Assembly (NCBI GenBank): GCA_041595875.1 | Contig: JBFHJN010000006.1 | Coordinates: 1 to 64,000 of the forward strand | DNA length: 64,000 nucleotides | Direction: 5' to 3' | Origin: UBA2279 sp041595875 | GTDB lineage: Bacteria; Actinomycetota; Coriobacteriia; Anaerosomatales; Anaerosomataceae | Part shown: positions 46,559 to 54,920 of the stretch, piece by piece | Layout: every line of letters starts with the position of its first letter | Position numbering within the stretch: the first letter of the stretch is position 1 | Program-made: the position numbers and the translations under genes | Notes under the pieces: model-generated | The model's input: the letters and a program-made list of their open reading frames with translations, nothing else | What the model was told of the DNA's origin: nothing | The model's database searches: none

Positions 46559-46957
46559 TTAACGCTTGGAGAACTGCGGACGCTTGCGGGCCTTCTTGAG
46601 ACCGTACTTCTTGCGCTCGACCATACGCGGGTCACGGCGAAGGAACCCTGCACGCTTGAGCTCTCCACGATAGTCATCGCCTGCAGCGAGCAGCGCACGG
46701 GAGATGCCGTGGCGCAACGCGCCGGCCTGACCCGAGATCCCGCCTCCGTTGATGGTGGCGAACACGTCGAAGTGACCCAGGGTCTCGGTGACCTTGAAGG
46801 GCTGCTCCACGTAGTTCTTCAGACCCTTGCGACCGAAGTGAGTCTCAAACTCACGGCCGTTGATCACATAGACACCGGTTCCGGGAGTGATACGGACACG
46901 CGCCGTCGCGGTCTTGCGACGACCGGTGCCCCAGTAGACTGCCTTGCTCTCAGCCAT
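46559..46957 (-). CDS. rpsI: 30S ribosomal protein S9
   Basis: Small-subunit protein near the P site, 132 aa. The S9 pattern is present: YWGTGRRKTATARVRI at residues 9-24, GGGISGQAGALRHGISRAL in the middle, and the C-terminal basic tail ending KKARKRPQFSKR, whose last arginine contacts P-site tRNA. It follows rplM with a three-base gap, the usual pair. Confidence 0.98.
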   Translation of the reverse strand: MAESKAVYWGTGRRKTATARVRITPGTGVYVINGREFETHFGRKGLKNYVEQPFKVTETLGHFDVFATINGGGISGQAGALRHGISRALLAAGDDYRGELKRAGFLRRDPRMVERKKYGLKKARKRPQFSKR

Positions 46958-46960
46958 TCG

Positions 46961-47395
46961 CTAAACCTCCAGCGTGATCTGACGGGGCTTCTGGGCCTCA
47001 TGGGGATGCTCCGCACCACCGTAGACCTTGAGCTTCATGTTCATGGCCCGTCCAAGGGTGTTCTTCGGAAGCATGCCCTTGACGGCACCTTGGATGACGC
47101 GCTCAGGGCGCGTGGCCAGCATGTCGGAGATCGCAGTCTCCTTCAGGCCGCCAGGAGAACCAGAGTGGCGATACTTCTTCTTGTCGGCCAACTTGTTACC
47201 GGTAAGCTTGATCTTGCTGGCGTTGATCACGATGACGTAGTCACCGGTATCCACATGGGGGGTGTACTGCGGCTTATGCTTCCCCTTGAGGATCGATGCG
47301 ACTTCGCTCGCCAGGCGACCGAGCACCATATCTGTGGCGTCGATGAGCAGCCATTCCTGCTCAACCTCGCCGGGCTTGGCGTAATAGGTCTTCAA
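46961..47395 (-). CDS. rplM: 50S ribosomal protein L13
   Basis: Early-assembly large-subunit protein, 144 aa. Family blocks are WLLIDATDMVLGRLAS at residues 15-30, the NASKIKLTGNKLADK loop near 64-78 and GMLPKNTLGRAMNMKLKVYGGAEHPHEAQKP near 109. The start is TTG 47395 with GGAGGA nearby. It heads a two-gene operon with rpsI, controlled by a near-consensus promoter and a leader hairpin. Confidence 0.98.
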   Translation of the reverse strand: MKTYYAKPGEVEQEWLLIDATDMVLGRLASEVASILKGKHKPQYTPHVDTGDYVIVINASKIKLTGNKLADKKKYRHSGSPGGLKETAISDMLATRPERVIQGAVKGMLPKNTLGRAMNMKLKVYGGAEHPHEAQKPRQITLEV

Positions 47396-47422
47396 TGCTC
47401 CTCCAAAAATACGGACTTTGCA

Positions 47423-47453
47423 GCGTTTCTTGAGTTCACGGGGCTCGAGAAAC
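47423..47453 (-). promoter_or_regulatory. leader hairpin of rplM (candidate autoregulatory element)
   Basis: On the minus strand CGTTTCT plus GAG pairs with CTC plus AGAAACG with one C-A mismatch around a nine-base loop. It spans most of the ~60-base untranslated leader, upstream of the SD. r-protein L13 binds its own mRNA leader in some bacteria, so this is a candidate operator. Confidence 0.5.
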
Positions 47454-47463
47454 GAACCCTTAG

Positions 47464-47492
47464 ACTATAGCCACGGGGTTTCATTGTGTCAA
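47464..47492 (-). promoter_or_regulatory. near-consensus promoter of rplM-rpsI
   Basis: TTGACA (47492-47487) and TATAGT (47469-47464) with a 17-base spacer on the minus strand; the -35 is perfect and the -10 differs at one base. Transcription should begin near 47457, about 60 bases upstream of the L13 start. Confidence 0.85.
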
Positions 47493-47540
47493 CAAACGCC
47501 CCCGGGCGTATCCATCGATCGCAGAAGTCGGACCCGGCGA

Positions 47541-48314
47541 CTACAACCAACACTCCTCCGGGTACTCGACATGCCACAACACCAGACCTTGCGGAGGTGC
47601 CGTGGGTCCGGCGGCACTCCGCTTCCCTGCGGCAAGCACATCTGTCAGCCAGGTCTCAGGACGCCGTCCTCGACCGACCTCGACGAGGCTTCCTACAACG
47701 ATCCTGATCATCGAGTGCAGGAACGCGTTGCCGACCACACGCACCACGATGCTGTGCTCACCCAGCTGCGTCTCAGGCGAGATATCGATGAGCTCCAGCG
47801 TGCGGACGGTACGTTTCCCTTCCGCGGACGCCGCCACACAAAACGACCTGAAATCATGCTCGCCGATCAGCGACGCCGCCGCCCTGCGCATGGCGCCCAG
47901 ATCGAGCGCGTCTTTCACCCACCACGCCCGGTCCGCAAGAAACAACGGCGGTATGGGTCCGGGAACGATCCGGAAGCGGTACTCCCGGCTGACCGCTGAA
48001 TGACGCGCGCTGAATCCCTCTGCAGCCGAACGGACCTCGGTGACCACGATACCTCTGCCGGCAAGCGCATTGATCGAGCGTCGCAATGTGTGCAAGTCCA
48101 GGTCATCCGATTCCGTCTGAAAGCTCATCACCTGGCCCAACGCGTGAACCCCGGCGTCCGTACGACCTGCCCCTACCGTCTCCACGTCATGCCTCAACAC
48201 GGTCGACAGCGCCTGCTCGATTCGGCCCTGCACTGTCGGCAGCCCCGGTTGACGGGCAAAGCCCGCGAACCCGGAGCCATCATACGAGAGGGTAAGGACG
48301 ACCGTTTGAGCCAC
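47541..48314 (-). CDS. truA: tRNA pseudouridine(38-40) synthase TruA
   Basis: Isomerises uridines 38-40 in the anticodon stem; about 257 aa. The catalytic aspartate is D53 in GRTDAGVHA. YDGSGFAGFARQP at the N-terminus and FSARHSAVSREYRFRI near 100 belong to the family. GTG 48314 is used since AGGAGG lies five bases before it; the longer frame upstream would overlap ecfT. It follows ecfT with a short gap, as often seen in L17-ECF-TruA-L13 clusters. Confidence 0.95.
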   Translation of the reverse strand: MAQTVVLTLSYDGSGFAGFARQPGLPTVQGRIEQALSTVLRHDVETVGAGRTDAGVHALGQVMSFQTESDDLDLHTLRRSINALAGRGIVVTEVRSAAEGFSARHSAVSREYRFRIVPGPIPPLFLADRAWWVKDALDLGAMRRAAASLIGEHDFRSFCVAASAEGKRTVRTLELIDISPETQLGEHSIVVRVVGNAFLHSMIRIVVGSLVEVGRGRRPETWLTDVLAAGKRSAAGPTAPPQGLVLWHVEYPEECWL

Positions 48315-48322
48315 GAAACCTC

Positions 48323-49120
48323 CTACGCGAAGATCCCCAGCGCGACCAGCGCTGCCGTCCCACAGCATAGCACCGCCCAGTCGCGCATCAGCATACGGGC
48401 GGGGGTCAACCGCGTCCTGCCAGGCCCGCCATGATAGCAGCGCGACTCCATCGCAACTGCAAGCTCATCGGCACGTCGGAACAGGTTCACGAACAACGGG
48501 ATGAGCACCGGCACGTATGCCCGGGCGCGACGCAAGAGGCCGCCCTCGTCGAATCGCGCCCCACGGGCCATCTGCGCCACGATGATCTTGTCGGCCTCCT
48601 CGGCGGTGGTGGGGATGAAGCGAAGGGCAACCGTGAGCATCATGGCCACGTCGCCTGCGGGGAACCCGAACCGGGAGAGCGGGCGCATCAGTCGCTCAAG
48701 CCCGTCGGTGAGCTGAACGGGCGTGGTGGTGAGCGTGAGCAGCGACGTGCCGACGACAAGGAGCATGATGCGTGCGGCAAAGAACAGCCCCGTGCGCAGC
48801 CCTCCGGCGTCCACAGCGATAGGCCCAAGGCGGAAGAGCGACTCAGTGGCGGGATTCCAACGCAACGCGTGGGCAAGAAGGGTGAATGTCAGTATCATCG
48901 CCACCGCCCTGATGCCGCGAAGCGCAAGGCGCGATGGCACGCGTGCGACCAGCATGACCAGGAGGATGAGCGCCGCCGCGATCCCCAGGCCCACGAACCG
49001 CTCCACCGTGAAGAGCCCTACCGTATAGGCGGCCACCAGTCCCATCTTGGTCTTGGCGTCCAGACGATGCACGGGCGAATCAACCGCCACATACTGTCCG
49101 AAGGTGCGCGGGATCCTCAT
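48323..49120 (-). CDS. ecfT: ECF transporter transmembrane subunit EcfT
   Basis: Membrane scaffold of an energy-coupling-factor vitamin/metal importer, 265 aa with five to six spans. The two coupling-helix motifs are MARGARF near residue 195 and a second one around ESRCY near 238, the sites where EcfT meets the ATPases. The start overlaps ecfA2 by four bases (ATGA). No substrate-binding S component is encoded nearby, suggesting a shared (group II) module. Confidence 0.92.
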   Translation of the reverse strand: MRIPRTFGQYVAVDSPVHRLDAKTKMGLVAAYTVGLFTVERFVGLGIAAALILLVMLVARVPSRLALRGIRAVAMILTFTLLAHALRWNPATESLFRLGPIAVDAGGLRTGLFFAARIMLLVVGTSLLTLTTTPVQLTDGLERLMRPLSRFGFPAGDVAMMLTVALRFIPTTAEEADKIIVAQMARGARFDEGGLLRRARAYVPVLIPLFVNLFRRADELAVAMESRCYHGGPGRTRLTPARMLMRDWAVLCCGTAALVALGIFA

Positions 49121-49938
49121 GAGCGAACCCCTCTGGCCGCCGAGAGGACACGTGCGGCCCCCTCCACATCGAGCGCCACTTCAGGAATCAAAGCGCCTCG
49201 CTGCCTGGCCAGGTGCTGCGCAAGCACCAGAGACGGCAGAGAGAGCCCCGCTTTCTCCCACACGTCGGGCCTCTCGGCCATCGCCCCCGGCTTACCGTCG
49301 AAGAGCACCTTGCCCTCGTGCAACGCGAAAACGCGATCCGCTATCGGCATGAACTCGTCGGCATCGTGAGTGACCACCAAGATCCCCACCCGGTCGCTCA
49401 GCCCGACCAGGGAACGCAAGACAGCACGCCGACCGAGCGGGTCAAGTCCTGCCGTAGGTTCATCCAGCAACAGATACGGGGTGCGCATGGCGAGCACCCC
49501 TGCGATAGCGACCCTTCGCGCCTCGCCACCGGAAAGCGTGAACGGCGAACGTGGCTTGTAGACATCCGGATCGAGCCCCACTGAATCAAGTGCGCCATCA
49601 ACGGCGCTCTCGACATCGGCGATGCCAAGGTTCCTGGGCCCGAAGGCAACGTCCGCCTCAACGGTCTCCGCAAAGAACTGCGCCTCTGGATTCTGGAATA
49701 CGATGCCCACCGAACCCTTCGTGTTCGCAGGGGAACCGTCTACCAGGACCGACCCCACTACAGGCTTGAGCAGGCCCGCGCAAAGGCGCAGCAAGGTGGA
49801 CTTCCCTGACCCGGTGGCGCCCACACAGACGACGATCTCACCGGCTTGCACCTGAAGACTGATCTCCTCAAGGACAGGCGCCGCTATGGATGTTCCGGCC
49901 TCATAGGTGAAGCCGAGTGACTGCACTGTCAGGGCCAT
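49117..49938 (-). CDS. ecfA2: ECF transporter ATPase (EcfA-type, second)
   Basis: ATP-binding subunit of the ECF module, 273 aa. Walker A GATGSGKST lies near residue 40, the Q-loop in VGIVFQNPEAQF, the signature LSGGEARRVAIAG near 137 and Walker B LLLDEPTAGLD near 158. The SFTYE-type aromatic A loop is at the start. It overlaps ecfA1 by ten bases. The ATG 49938 falls inside the last codons of ecfA1. A1/A2 naming follows gene order. Confidence 0.94.
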   Translation of the reverse strand: MALTVQSLGFTYEAGTSIAAPVLEEISLQVQAGEIVVCVGATGSGKSTLLRLCAGLLKPVVGSVLVDGSPANTKGSVGIVFQNPEAQFFAETVEADVAFGPRNLGIADVESAVDGALDSVGLDPDVYKPRSPFTLSGGEARRVAIAGVLAMRTPYLLLDEPTAGLDPLGRRAVLRSLVGLSDRVGILVVTHDADEFMPIADRVFALHEGKVLFDGKPGAMAERPDVWEKAGLSLPSLVLAQHLARQRGALIPEVALDVEGAARVLSAARGVRS

Positions 49939-50741
49939 AGCGCCTCCACCAGACTCTGGGCATCGGCGACAGCCACAGGGACATCCAGACCAGAGCGCCT
50001 CAATGCGGTCGCCACCGAAGCGAGCGGAGGCAGCTCAAGACCGATGCTCGCAAGAAGGTCCACGTCAGAGAACAGGTCTTCCGGAGTCCCATCGAACGCG
50101 ACGGCGCCCGATGCCAGGGCGATGACCCGGTCGGCGTCAGCTGCATCATCAAGATGGTGCGTGACATGAAGGATGCCGTGGCCGGCGACACGGAGTTCTC
50201 GCATGACCGAGAGGACATCCCGGCGACCCTGGGGATCGAGCATCGCGGTGGACTCGTCGAACACCATGTACCGGGGCTGCATCGCCAACGCCCCAGCAAT
50301 GGCCAGCCTCTGTTTCTGCCCCTCAGAAAGCAGGTGCGGCTCTCGTCGCTCCAGGCCGCTCAACCCCACTGCGGCCAAGGCGTCATCAACCCGGACTCTC
50401 AGCTCCGCACAGGGTACGCCGAGGTTCTCCGGACCGAACGCCACATCCTCCTCGACGACGGTACCTACGATCTGGTTGTCGGGATTCTGCAGAACCAACC
50501 CCACGCGCGCGCGGATATCGAAGGCGGCCTCGCCATCAGAGGTGTCCATACCGTCAACAGTGACAGACCCCTCATCCGGTATCAGCAGGCCGTTGCACAT
50601 CCGGGCCAGCGTTGATTTCCCGGATCCGTTTGCGCCCACAAGCACGACGACCTCCCCCGGCGAGAGGCACAGCGACACGCCGGCGATCGCCTGGCTGTCG
50701 GCCCCCGGGTAGGAGTAGCGCACTTGCTGCAACTCGATCAT
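49929..50741 (-). CDS. ecfA1: ECF transporter ATPase (EcfA-type, first)
   Basis: Second ATPase of the heterodimer, about 270 aa. Walker A GANGSGKST near residue 35, VGLVLQNPDNQIV near 85, LLSEGQKQRLAIAG near 138 (a slightly altered signature, SEGQ instead of SGGQ) and Walker B YMVFDESTAMLDP, where the usual DEP is DES. ATG 50741 is preferred over a GTG seven codons upstream; AAGG is nearby. The two altered positions occur in EcfA proteins of other Gram-positives. First gene of the ECF unit, after a terminator behind rplQ. Confidence 0.93.
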   Translation of the reverse strand: MIELQQVRYSYPGADSQAIAGVSLCLSPGEVVVLVGANGSGKSTLARMCNGLLIPDEGSVTVDGMDTSDGEAAFDIRARVGLVLQNPDNQIVGTVVEEDVAFGPENLGVPCAELRVRVDDALAAVGLSGLERREPHLLSEGQKQRLAIAGALAMQPRYMVFDESTAMLDPQGRRDVLSVMRELRVAGHGILHVTHHLDDAADADRVIALASGAVAFDGTPEDLFSDVDLLASIGLELPPLASVATALRRSGLDVPVAVADAQSLVEALWP

Positions 50742-50772
50742 CACAGACAACCTTACCGTCAACGGAAACGAA

Positions 50773-50802
50773 CGAGGGCCTCACTATACAGCGAGGCCCT
50801 CG
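50773..50802. terminator. terminator after rplQ
   Basis: CGAGGGCCTC and GAGGCCCTCG form a ten-base perfect stem around a ten-base loop, with T residues after the stem on the plus strand and an A/T-rich flank on the minus strand. It closes the ribosomal superoperon after L17, 33 bases upstream of the rplQ stop; ecfA1 begins just beyond. Confidence 0.75.
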
Positions 50803-50835
50803 TTTCACGCAGACCCGTTCCCGGGTCGTATGGTC

Positions 50836-51189
50836 TTACTCGACCAGCTCGATGATCACCATCGGAGCAGCGTCGCCCTTGCGGGGGCCAAGCTTGAGGA
50901 TGCGGGTGTATCCGCCCTCACGCTCAGCGTAACGCGGCGCGATGTCATCGAAGATCTTGTGCACGAGTGCACGGTCCTTGATCTCGGCCAACGCGAGGCG
51001 GCGCGCATGCACGTCACCTTCCTTGCCCCATGTGATGATGCGATCCACGAGGGTCCGCATCTCCTTGGCGCGAGTCTCGGTGGTCTTGATTCTCTCGTGC
51101 TCGAACAGGGCAGCAGCAAGGCTGCGAAGCATAGCCTGCGTGTGGCTAGCATCGGTGCCGAGCTTGCGTCCTCTCTTAGCGTGTCGCAT
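50836..51189 (-). CDS. rplQ: 50S ribosomal protein L17
   Basis: Large-subunit protein near the exit tunnel, 117 aa. The family opening MRHAKRGRKLGTDASHTQAMLRSLA (split here at the T), ERIKTTETRAKEMR near 35 and the ending YTRILKLGPRKGDAAPMVIIEL are present. Last gene of the superoperon, 13 bases after rpoA. Confidence 0.98.
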   Translation of the reverse strand: MRHAKRGRKLGTDASHTQAMLRSLAAALFEHERIKTTETRAKEMRTLVDRIITWGKEGDVHARRLALAEIKDRALVHKIFDDIAPRYAEREGGYTRILKLGPRKGDAAPMVIIELVE

Positions 51190-51201
51190 ATTCGGTATCT
51201 C

Positions 51202-52140
51202 CTACTGAGCCAGCCCCAGGCCCATCGCCTGAAGCTTGTCTTTGACTTCCTCGATCGACTTAGCGCCGAAGTTACGGATGTTTAGAAGATCCGTCTCGGA
51301 ACACTCGTTAAGCTGACCGATCGTGTTGACGCCCTGCCTCTTCAGGCAGTTGTAGGAGCGTACCGAAAGGTCAAGCTCCTCGATAGGCGTATCCAGCACG
51401 CTTTCCTTCTCGTCAGGAACAGCCGAGAAGATACCCTCTTCCGGCAGACCGGTGACGGCCTGCTCGGCGAAGAGCATCATGTGCTCGTTGATGATGCGGC
51501 CAGCACGCGCTACTGCGTCCTGAGCATCGATCGCACCGTTGGTCTCCACCTCGAGGATAAGCTTGTCGTAGTCGGTACGCTGACCGACACGAGTGTTCTC
51601 CACCGAGTACGCGCAACGCGATACCGGCGAGAACAGCGAATCCACAGTGACAACGCCCAGCGGATCCTCGGGACGCTTGTTGCGGTCAGCGGTGACATAA
51701 CCGCGACCCACGCCCACTCGTACGCTCATCTCCAGGGTCGTGCCCTTGTCGAGCGTTGCGATGACATGCTCGGGGTTGACGAGCTCGAACTCCGCGGGCA
51801 CCTTCAGGTCCGCACCGGTGACTTCACCGGGACCCTTTGCCGTCAGAGTCGCTACCGCATCTCCCTCGCCGATCTCGGTCTCGCGGAACACGAGACCTTT
51901 CACGTTGAGAACGATATCAGTCACGTCTTCGCGGACACCGTCAATAGTGGCGAACTCGTGCTGTACGCCCTCGATGCGGATCGATGTCGCTGCGGCGCCC
52001 TGCAAAGATGAGAGCAACACACGGCGCATCGAACTGCCCAGGGTGTACCCATAGCCGCGCTCGAGCGGTTCCACAACGAAGCGCGCGGTGCTGTCATCGA
52101 TCACGTCGACTGACACCTGGGGCCTCATGAACTCGGTCAT
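51202..52140 (-). CDS. rpoA: RNA polymerase alpha subunit
   Basis: Assembly platform of RNA polymerase, 312 aa. The N-terminal domain (about 1-230) has the dimerisation block LERGYGYTLGSSMRRVLLSSLQGAAATSI near 28-56. The C-terminal domain (about 240-312) recognises UP elements and activators: IEELDLSVRSYNCLKRQGVNTIGQL and NIRNFGAKSIEEVKDKL. Encoded between S4 and L17 in the normal alpha-operon order, 33 bases after rpsD. Confidence 0.98.
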   Translation of the reverse strand: MTEFMRPQVSVDVIDDSTARFVVEPLERGYGYTLGSSMRRVLLSSLQGAAATSIRIEGVQHEFATIDGVREDVTDIVLNVKGLVFRETEIGEGDAVATLTAKGPGEVTGADLKVPAEFELVNPEHVIATLDKGTTLEMSVRVGVGRGYVTADRNKRPEDPLGVVTVDSLFSPVSRCAYSVENTRVGQRTDYDKLILEVETNGAIDAQDAVARAGRIINEHMMLFAEQAVTGLPEEGIFSAVPDEKESVLDTPIEELDLSVRSYNCLKRQGVNTIGQLNECSETDLLNIRNFGAKSIEEVKDKLQAMGLGLAQ

Positions 52141-52173
52141 TGACTAAGCCTCCTTGGCTTCGTTCACGTCGTT

Positions 52174-52800
52174 CTACTTCGAGTACAGCTCGACGATGAG
52201 CTGTTCGCGCACGGGCGCATCGATCTGCTCGCGAGTCGGGAGCGACAAGATCTTGCCGGTGAGCTTCTCGACATCAACCTCAAGCCAGCCGGGGATCTCG
52301 ATCTTGGAAGACGAGATCATCGCGGCCTTCAGAACCGTGAGGTCTTTGGACTTCGGAGCCACGGCAATGACATGACCGGGGCGGACGCGGAAGGACGGGA
52401 TGTCCACGCGACGACCATCGACCATGAAGTGACCGTGACGGACCATCTGGCGAGCCTCATCGCGAGACGCGGCGAAACCAAGACGGTACACGACGTTGTC
52501 CAGGCGACTCTCCAGCAGACGCAGCAGGTTCTCACCGGTGATCCCCGTCATGCGGGAAGCCAGCTTGTAGTAGTTGCGGAACTGCTTCTCGAGAAGCCCG
52601 TAGATCCTCTTCGCCTTCTGCTTCTCACGAAGCTGAACGCGATATTCCGAGTCACGAGGCCGCTTCTTGCCGGCCTGGCCCGGGGGGTACGGACGACGCT
52701 CGATGCCACACTTGTCGGTGTAGCAGCGGTCGCCCTTCAAAAAGAGCTTGATTCCTTCGCGGCGGCACTGTCTGCAGTCCGCCCCAGTATAACGTGCCAT
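52174..52800 (-). CDS. rpsD: 30S ribosomal protein S4 (zinc-binding form)
   Basis: Primary 16S binder that nucleates 30S assembly, 208 aa. The four-cysteine zinc motif C9/C12/C26/C31 is intact. The S4 domain (RLDNVVYRLGFAASRDEARQMVRHGHFMVDG) lies at about 95-125. In many bacteria S4 represses the alpha operon; no clear target structure was identified here. It is 21 bases after rpsK. Confidence 0.97.
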   Translation of the reverse strand: MARYTGADCRQCRREGIKLFLKGDRCYTDKCGIERRPYPPGQAGKKRPRDSEYRVQLREKQKAKRIYGLLEKQFRNYYKLASRMTGITGENLLRLLESRLDNVVYRLGFAASRDEARQMVRHGHFMVDGRRVDIPSFRVRPGHVIAVAPKSKDLTVLKAAMISSSKIEIPGWLEVDVEKLTGKILSLPTREQIDAPVREQLIVELYSK

Positions 52801-52821
52801 AGAGGTATCTTCCTCCTAGAA

Positions 52822-53223
52822 CTACACGCGACGGCGCTTGCGCGGCCGACAACCGTTGTGCGGAACAGGTGTGCAGTCACGGATGCTCGCGATCTCCAGA
52901 CCAGCGGCCTGAAGCGAGCGAATCGCGGTCTCACGACCGGATCCCGGACCTTTAACAAACACTTCAACACGACGCAGCCCATGCTCCTGCGCCATCTTCG
53001 CGCACGCCTCTGCAGCAAGCTGAGCGGCGAACGGAGTGGACTTACGCGAGCCCTTGAAGCCCACCGTACCGGCGGACTGCCAGGAGATCACATTGCCCTG
53101 AGGATCAGTGATGCTCACGATCGTGTTGTTGAACGTGCTCTTGATGTGCGCCTGACCGACAGCGATGTTCTTGCGCTCACTGCGGCGTACTCGCGTCTTG
53201 ACGTTCTTCTTCTTCGCTACCAT
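52822..53223 (-). CDS. rpsK: 30S ribosomal protein S11
   Basis: Platform protein of the 30S subunit, 133 aa. GQAHIKSTFNNTIVSITDPQGNVISW near 23-48 and the C-terminal TPVPHNGCRPRKRRRV with the conserved CRPxKRRRV ending are diagnostic. The N-terminal 20 residues are very basic. It lies three bases beyond rpsM. Confidence 0.98.
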   Translation of the reverse strand: MVAKKKNVKTRVRRSERKNIAVGQAHIKSTFNNTIVSITDPQGNVISWQSAGTVGFKGSRKSTPFAAQLAAEACAKMAQEHGLRRVEVFVKGPGSGRETAIRSLQAAGLEIASIRDCTPVPHNGCRPRKRRRV

Positions 53224-53226
53224 GTG

Positions 53227-53601
53227 CTACTTGCCCTTCTTCTTCGCACCGATCTGGCGACGCGGACCTTTGCGCGTACGCGCATTGGTGTGCGTGCGCT
53301 GACCGCGGACAGGAAGTCCACGGCGGTGACGGAGGCCGCGGTAGCAGCCAATCTCCATGAGGCGCTTGATGTTCTGGCTCGTCTCTCGGCGAAGATCTCC
53401 TTCGACCTTGAGGTTGCGATCGATGTACTCACGCAGCCGGACAACTTCTTCCTCAGTGAGGTTGCGCACCCGGGTATCCGGGTTGATACCGGTATCGCGC
53501 AGAATCTGCTGGCTCGTAGTGAGCCCGATGCCGAAGATGTAGGTCAGTCCGATCTCTACACGCTTCTCGCGCGGAAGATCGACGCCTGTTATTCGCGCCA
53601 A
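53227..53601 (-). CDS. rpsM: 30S ribosomal protein S13
   Basis: Head protein contacting tRNA and L5, 124 aa. MARITGVDLPREKRVEIGLTYIFGIG (split at the Y), then helix-turn-helix LTEEEVVRLREYID near 50, and the rRNA-binding tail with GLPVRGQRTHTNARTRKGPR. Encoded 16 bases after rpmJ in the usual IF1-L36-S13 order. Confidence 0.98.
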   Translation of the reverse strand: MARITGVDLPREKRVEIGLTYIFGIGLTTSQQILRDTGINPDTRVRNLTEEEVVRLREYIDRNLKVEGDLRRETSQNIKRLMEIGCYRGLRHRRGLPVRGQRTHTNARTRKGPRRQIGAKKKGK

Positions 53602-53617
53602 AGCCGGTTCCTCCTGC

Positions 53618-53731
53618 CTAACCTTGCCGCTGCTTGTGACGCGGGTTCTCGCAGATCACGAGTACCCGGCCGTGGCGGCGGATCACCTTACACTTCTCAC
53701 ACATTCTTTTGACCGACGGTCGAACCTTCAT
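53618..53731 (-). CDS. rpmJ: 50S ribosomal protein L36
   Basis: A 37-aa protein, complete from MKVRPSVKRM to RHKQRQG. The zinc-binding set C11, C14, C27 and H32 is present, so this is the zinc form of L36. A GAAAGGA stretch lies upstream of the ATG at 53731. The gene lies between infA and rpsM, where it is expected. Confidence 0.97.
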   Translation of the reverse strand: MKVRPSVKRMCEKCKVIRRHGRVLVICENPRHKQRQG

Positions 53732-53831
53732 CGATCGTCCTTTCATATCTCTCAGTAAGATCTATCTTCACGTCCAGCCGCAGACGTCTTCTTTTGATAC
53801 CGTGCTGCCGTACAGACACCAGTGGCGCCGA

Positions 53832-53850
53832 ACACGGCGCCTATTGTTCC
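53832..53850 (-). terminator. palindromic GGCGCC hairpin between infA and rpmJ
   Basis: GGCGCC-GTGTTC-GGCGCC can fold as a six-base stem in the 141-base gap after infA. It has no U tract, so it is more likely an RNA structure or weak attenuator than a terminator. Confidence 0.3.
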
Positions 53851-53872
53851 TCTCGCGAAGAACGGACGCACC

Positions 53873-54094
53873 CTACTTGAAGCGGTACGTGATCCTCCCG
53901 CGGGAGAGATCATATGGTGACAGTTCTACGATCACCTTGTCGCCCGGGAGGATACGAATATAGTGCATGCGCATCTTCCCGGAGATATGGGCCAGAACCT
54001 TGTGCCCGTTGTCCAGCTCAACGCGAAACATCGCGTTAGGTAGCGGCTCGACAACGGTGCCTTCCATCTCGATGGAGTCCTCGCGCTTGCTCAA
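53873..54094 (-). CDS. infA: translation initiation factor IF-1
   Basis: OB-fold factor binding the A site during initiation, 73 aa. Family blocks MEGTVVEPLPNAMFRVELDNGHKVLAHISGKMRMHYIRILPGDKV (in sequence; broken here at the H) and ending YDLSRGRITYRFK. The N-terminal MSKREDSIE is typical of Gram-positives. Own promoter upstream (TATACT box). Confidence 0.98.
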   Translation of the reverse strand: MSKREDSIEMEGTVVEPLPNAMFRVELDNGHKVLAHISGKMRMHYIRILPGDKVIVELSPYDLSRGRITYRFK

Positions 54095-54133
54095 ATACGT
54101 TACTCCTTCACAGGGCTGAAGTCACAAGCGTGT

Positions 54134-54163
54134 AGTATAACCTATGCATGTGACCAGCGTCCA
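54134..54163 (-). promoter_or_regulatory. promoter candidate of infA-rpmJ-rpsM
   Basis: A TATACT -10 (54139-54134) with TGGACG (54163-54158) 18 bases upstream on the minus strand. It lies in the 73-base gap between map and infA, giving an internal promoter to the alpha-type block. Confidence 0.55.
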
Positions 54164-54167
54164 GCGG

Positions 54168-54914
54168 TCACTCTACCGTCAAGATCAGCGGGCCCTCTTC
54201 GGTCACTGCGACTGTATGTTCAAAGTGCGCAGACAGCGAGGAATCCGCGGTCACCACGGTCCATCCGTCAGACAGACTATAGACATCGTACTTACCCGCA
54301 TTGATCATCGGCTCGATCGCGATGACCATCCCGACCTTGAGCGCCGGACCGGTCCCCGCCTTGCCGAAGTTCGGAACCTGCGGGTCCTCATGCATCGCTC
54401 GACCGATCCCATGACCCACGTATTCGCGTACCACAGAGAACCCGGCACGCTCAGCGACGTCCTGCACAGCGGCACCGATGTCATAGAGCCGCATCCCCTC
54501 TCGGCATCGCGCGATGCCCGCCTGAAGGGAGGCCGCTGTGGCATCCAGAAGAGCCCTCGCCTCAGTGGAGATGGTTCCCACTGGGAACGTCAACGCTGAG
54601 TCACCGTAGAAGCCGTCTATGACAGCGCCACAGTCAACCGAGAGGATATCCCCGTCCGCCAGGCGACGCTTGGCAGGTATGCCGTGCACGACCTGCTCGT
54701 TGATGGATGTGCACAGCGTCCCGGGGAAGCCATGGTAGCCCTTGAAAGCGGGCACCGCGCCCTCTCCCCTGATGCACTCCTCGGCGATACGATCGAGCTC
54801 AGCGGTCGTCACACCCACCCGGACAGCCTCGCCAACGACGCGGAGCGCCTTGGCAGTGATCCGTCCGGCCTCTTGCATGGCCTCGATCTCAAGCTGGGAT
54901 TTGGTGACGATCAT
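54168..54914 (-). CDS. map: methionine aminopeptidase, type I
   Basis: Removes N-terminal methionine from nascent proteins; about 248 aa. Pita-bread metal ligands are the two aspartates in SVDCGAVIDGFYGDSAL, a histidine in VGHGIGRAMHEDP and two glutamates in VIAIEPMI and EEGPLILTVE. ATG 54914 is preferred, two codons past an in-frame TTG. Directly after adk (six bases) in secY-adk-map order. Confidence 0.97.
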   Translation of the reverse strand: MIVTKSQLEIEAMQEAGRITAKALRVVGEAVRVGVTTAELDRIAEECIRGEGAVPAFKGYHGFPGTLCTSINEQVVHGIPAKRRLADGDILSVDCGAVIDGFYGDSALTFPVGTISTEARALLDATAASLQAGIARCREGMRLYDIGAAVQDVAERAGFSVVREYVGHGIGRAMHEDPQVPNFGKAGTGPALKVGMVIAIEPMINAGKYDVYSLSDGWTVVTADSSLSAHFEHTVAVTEEGPLILTVE

Positions 54915-54920
54915 GAGCAA

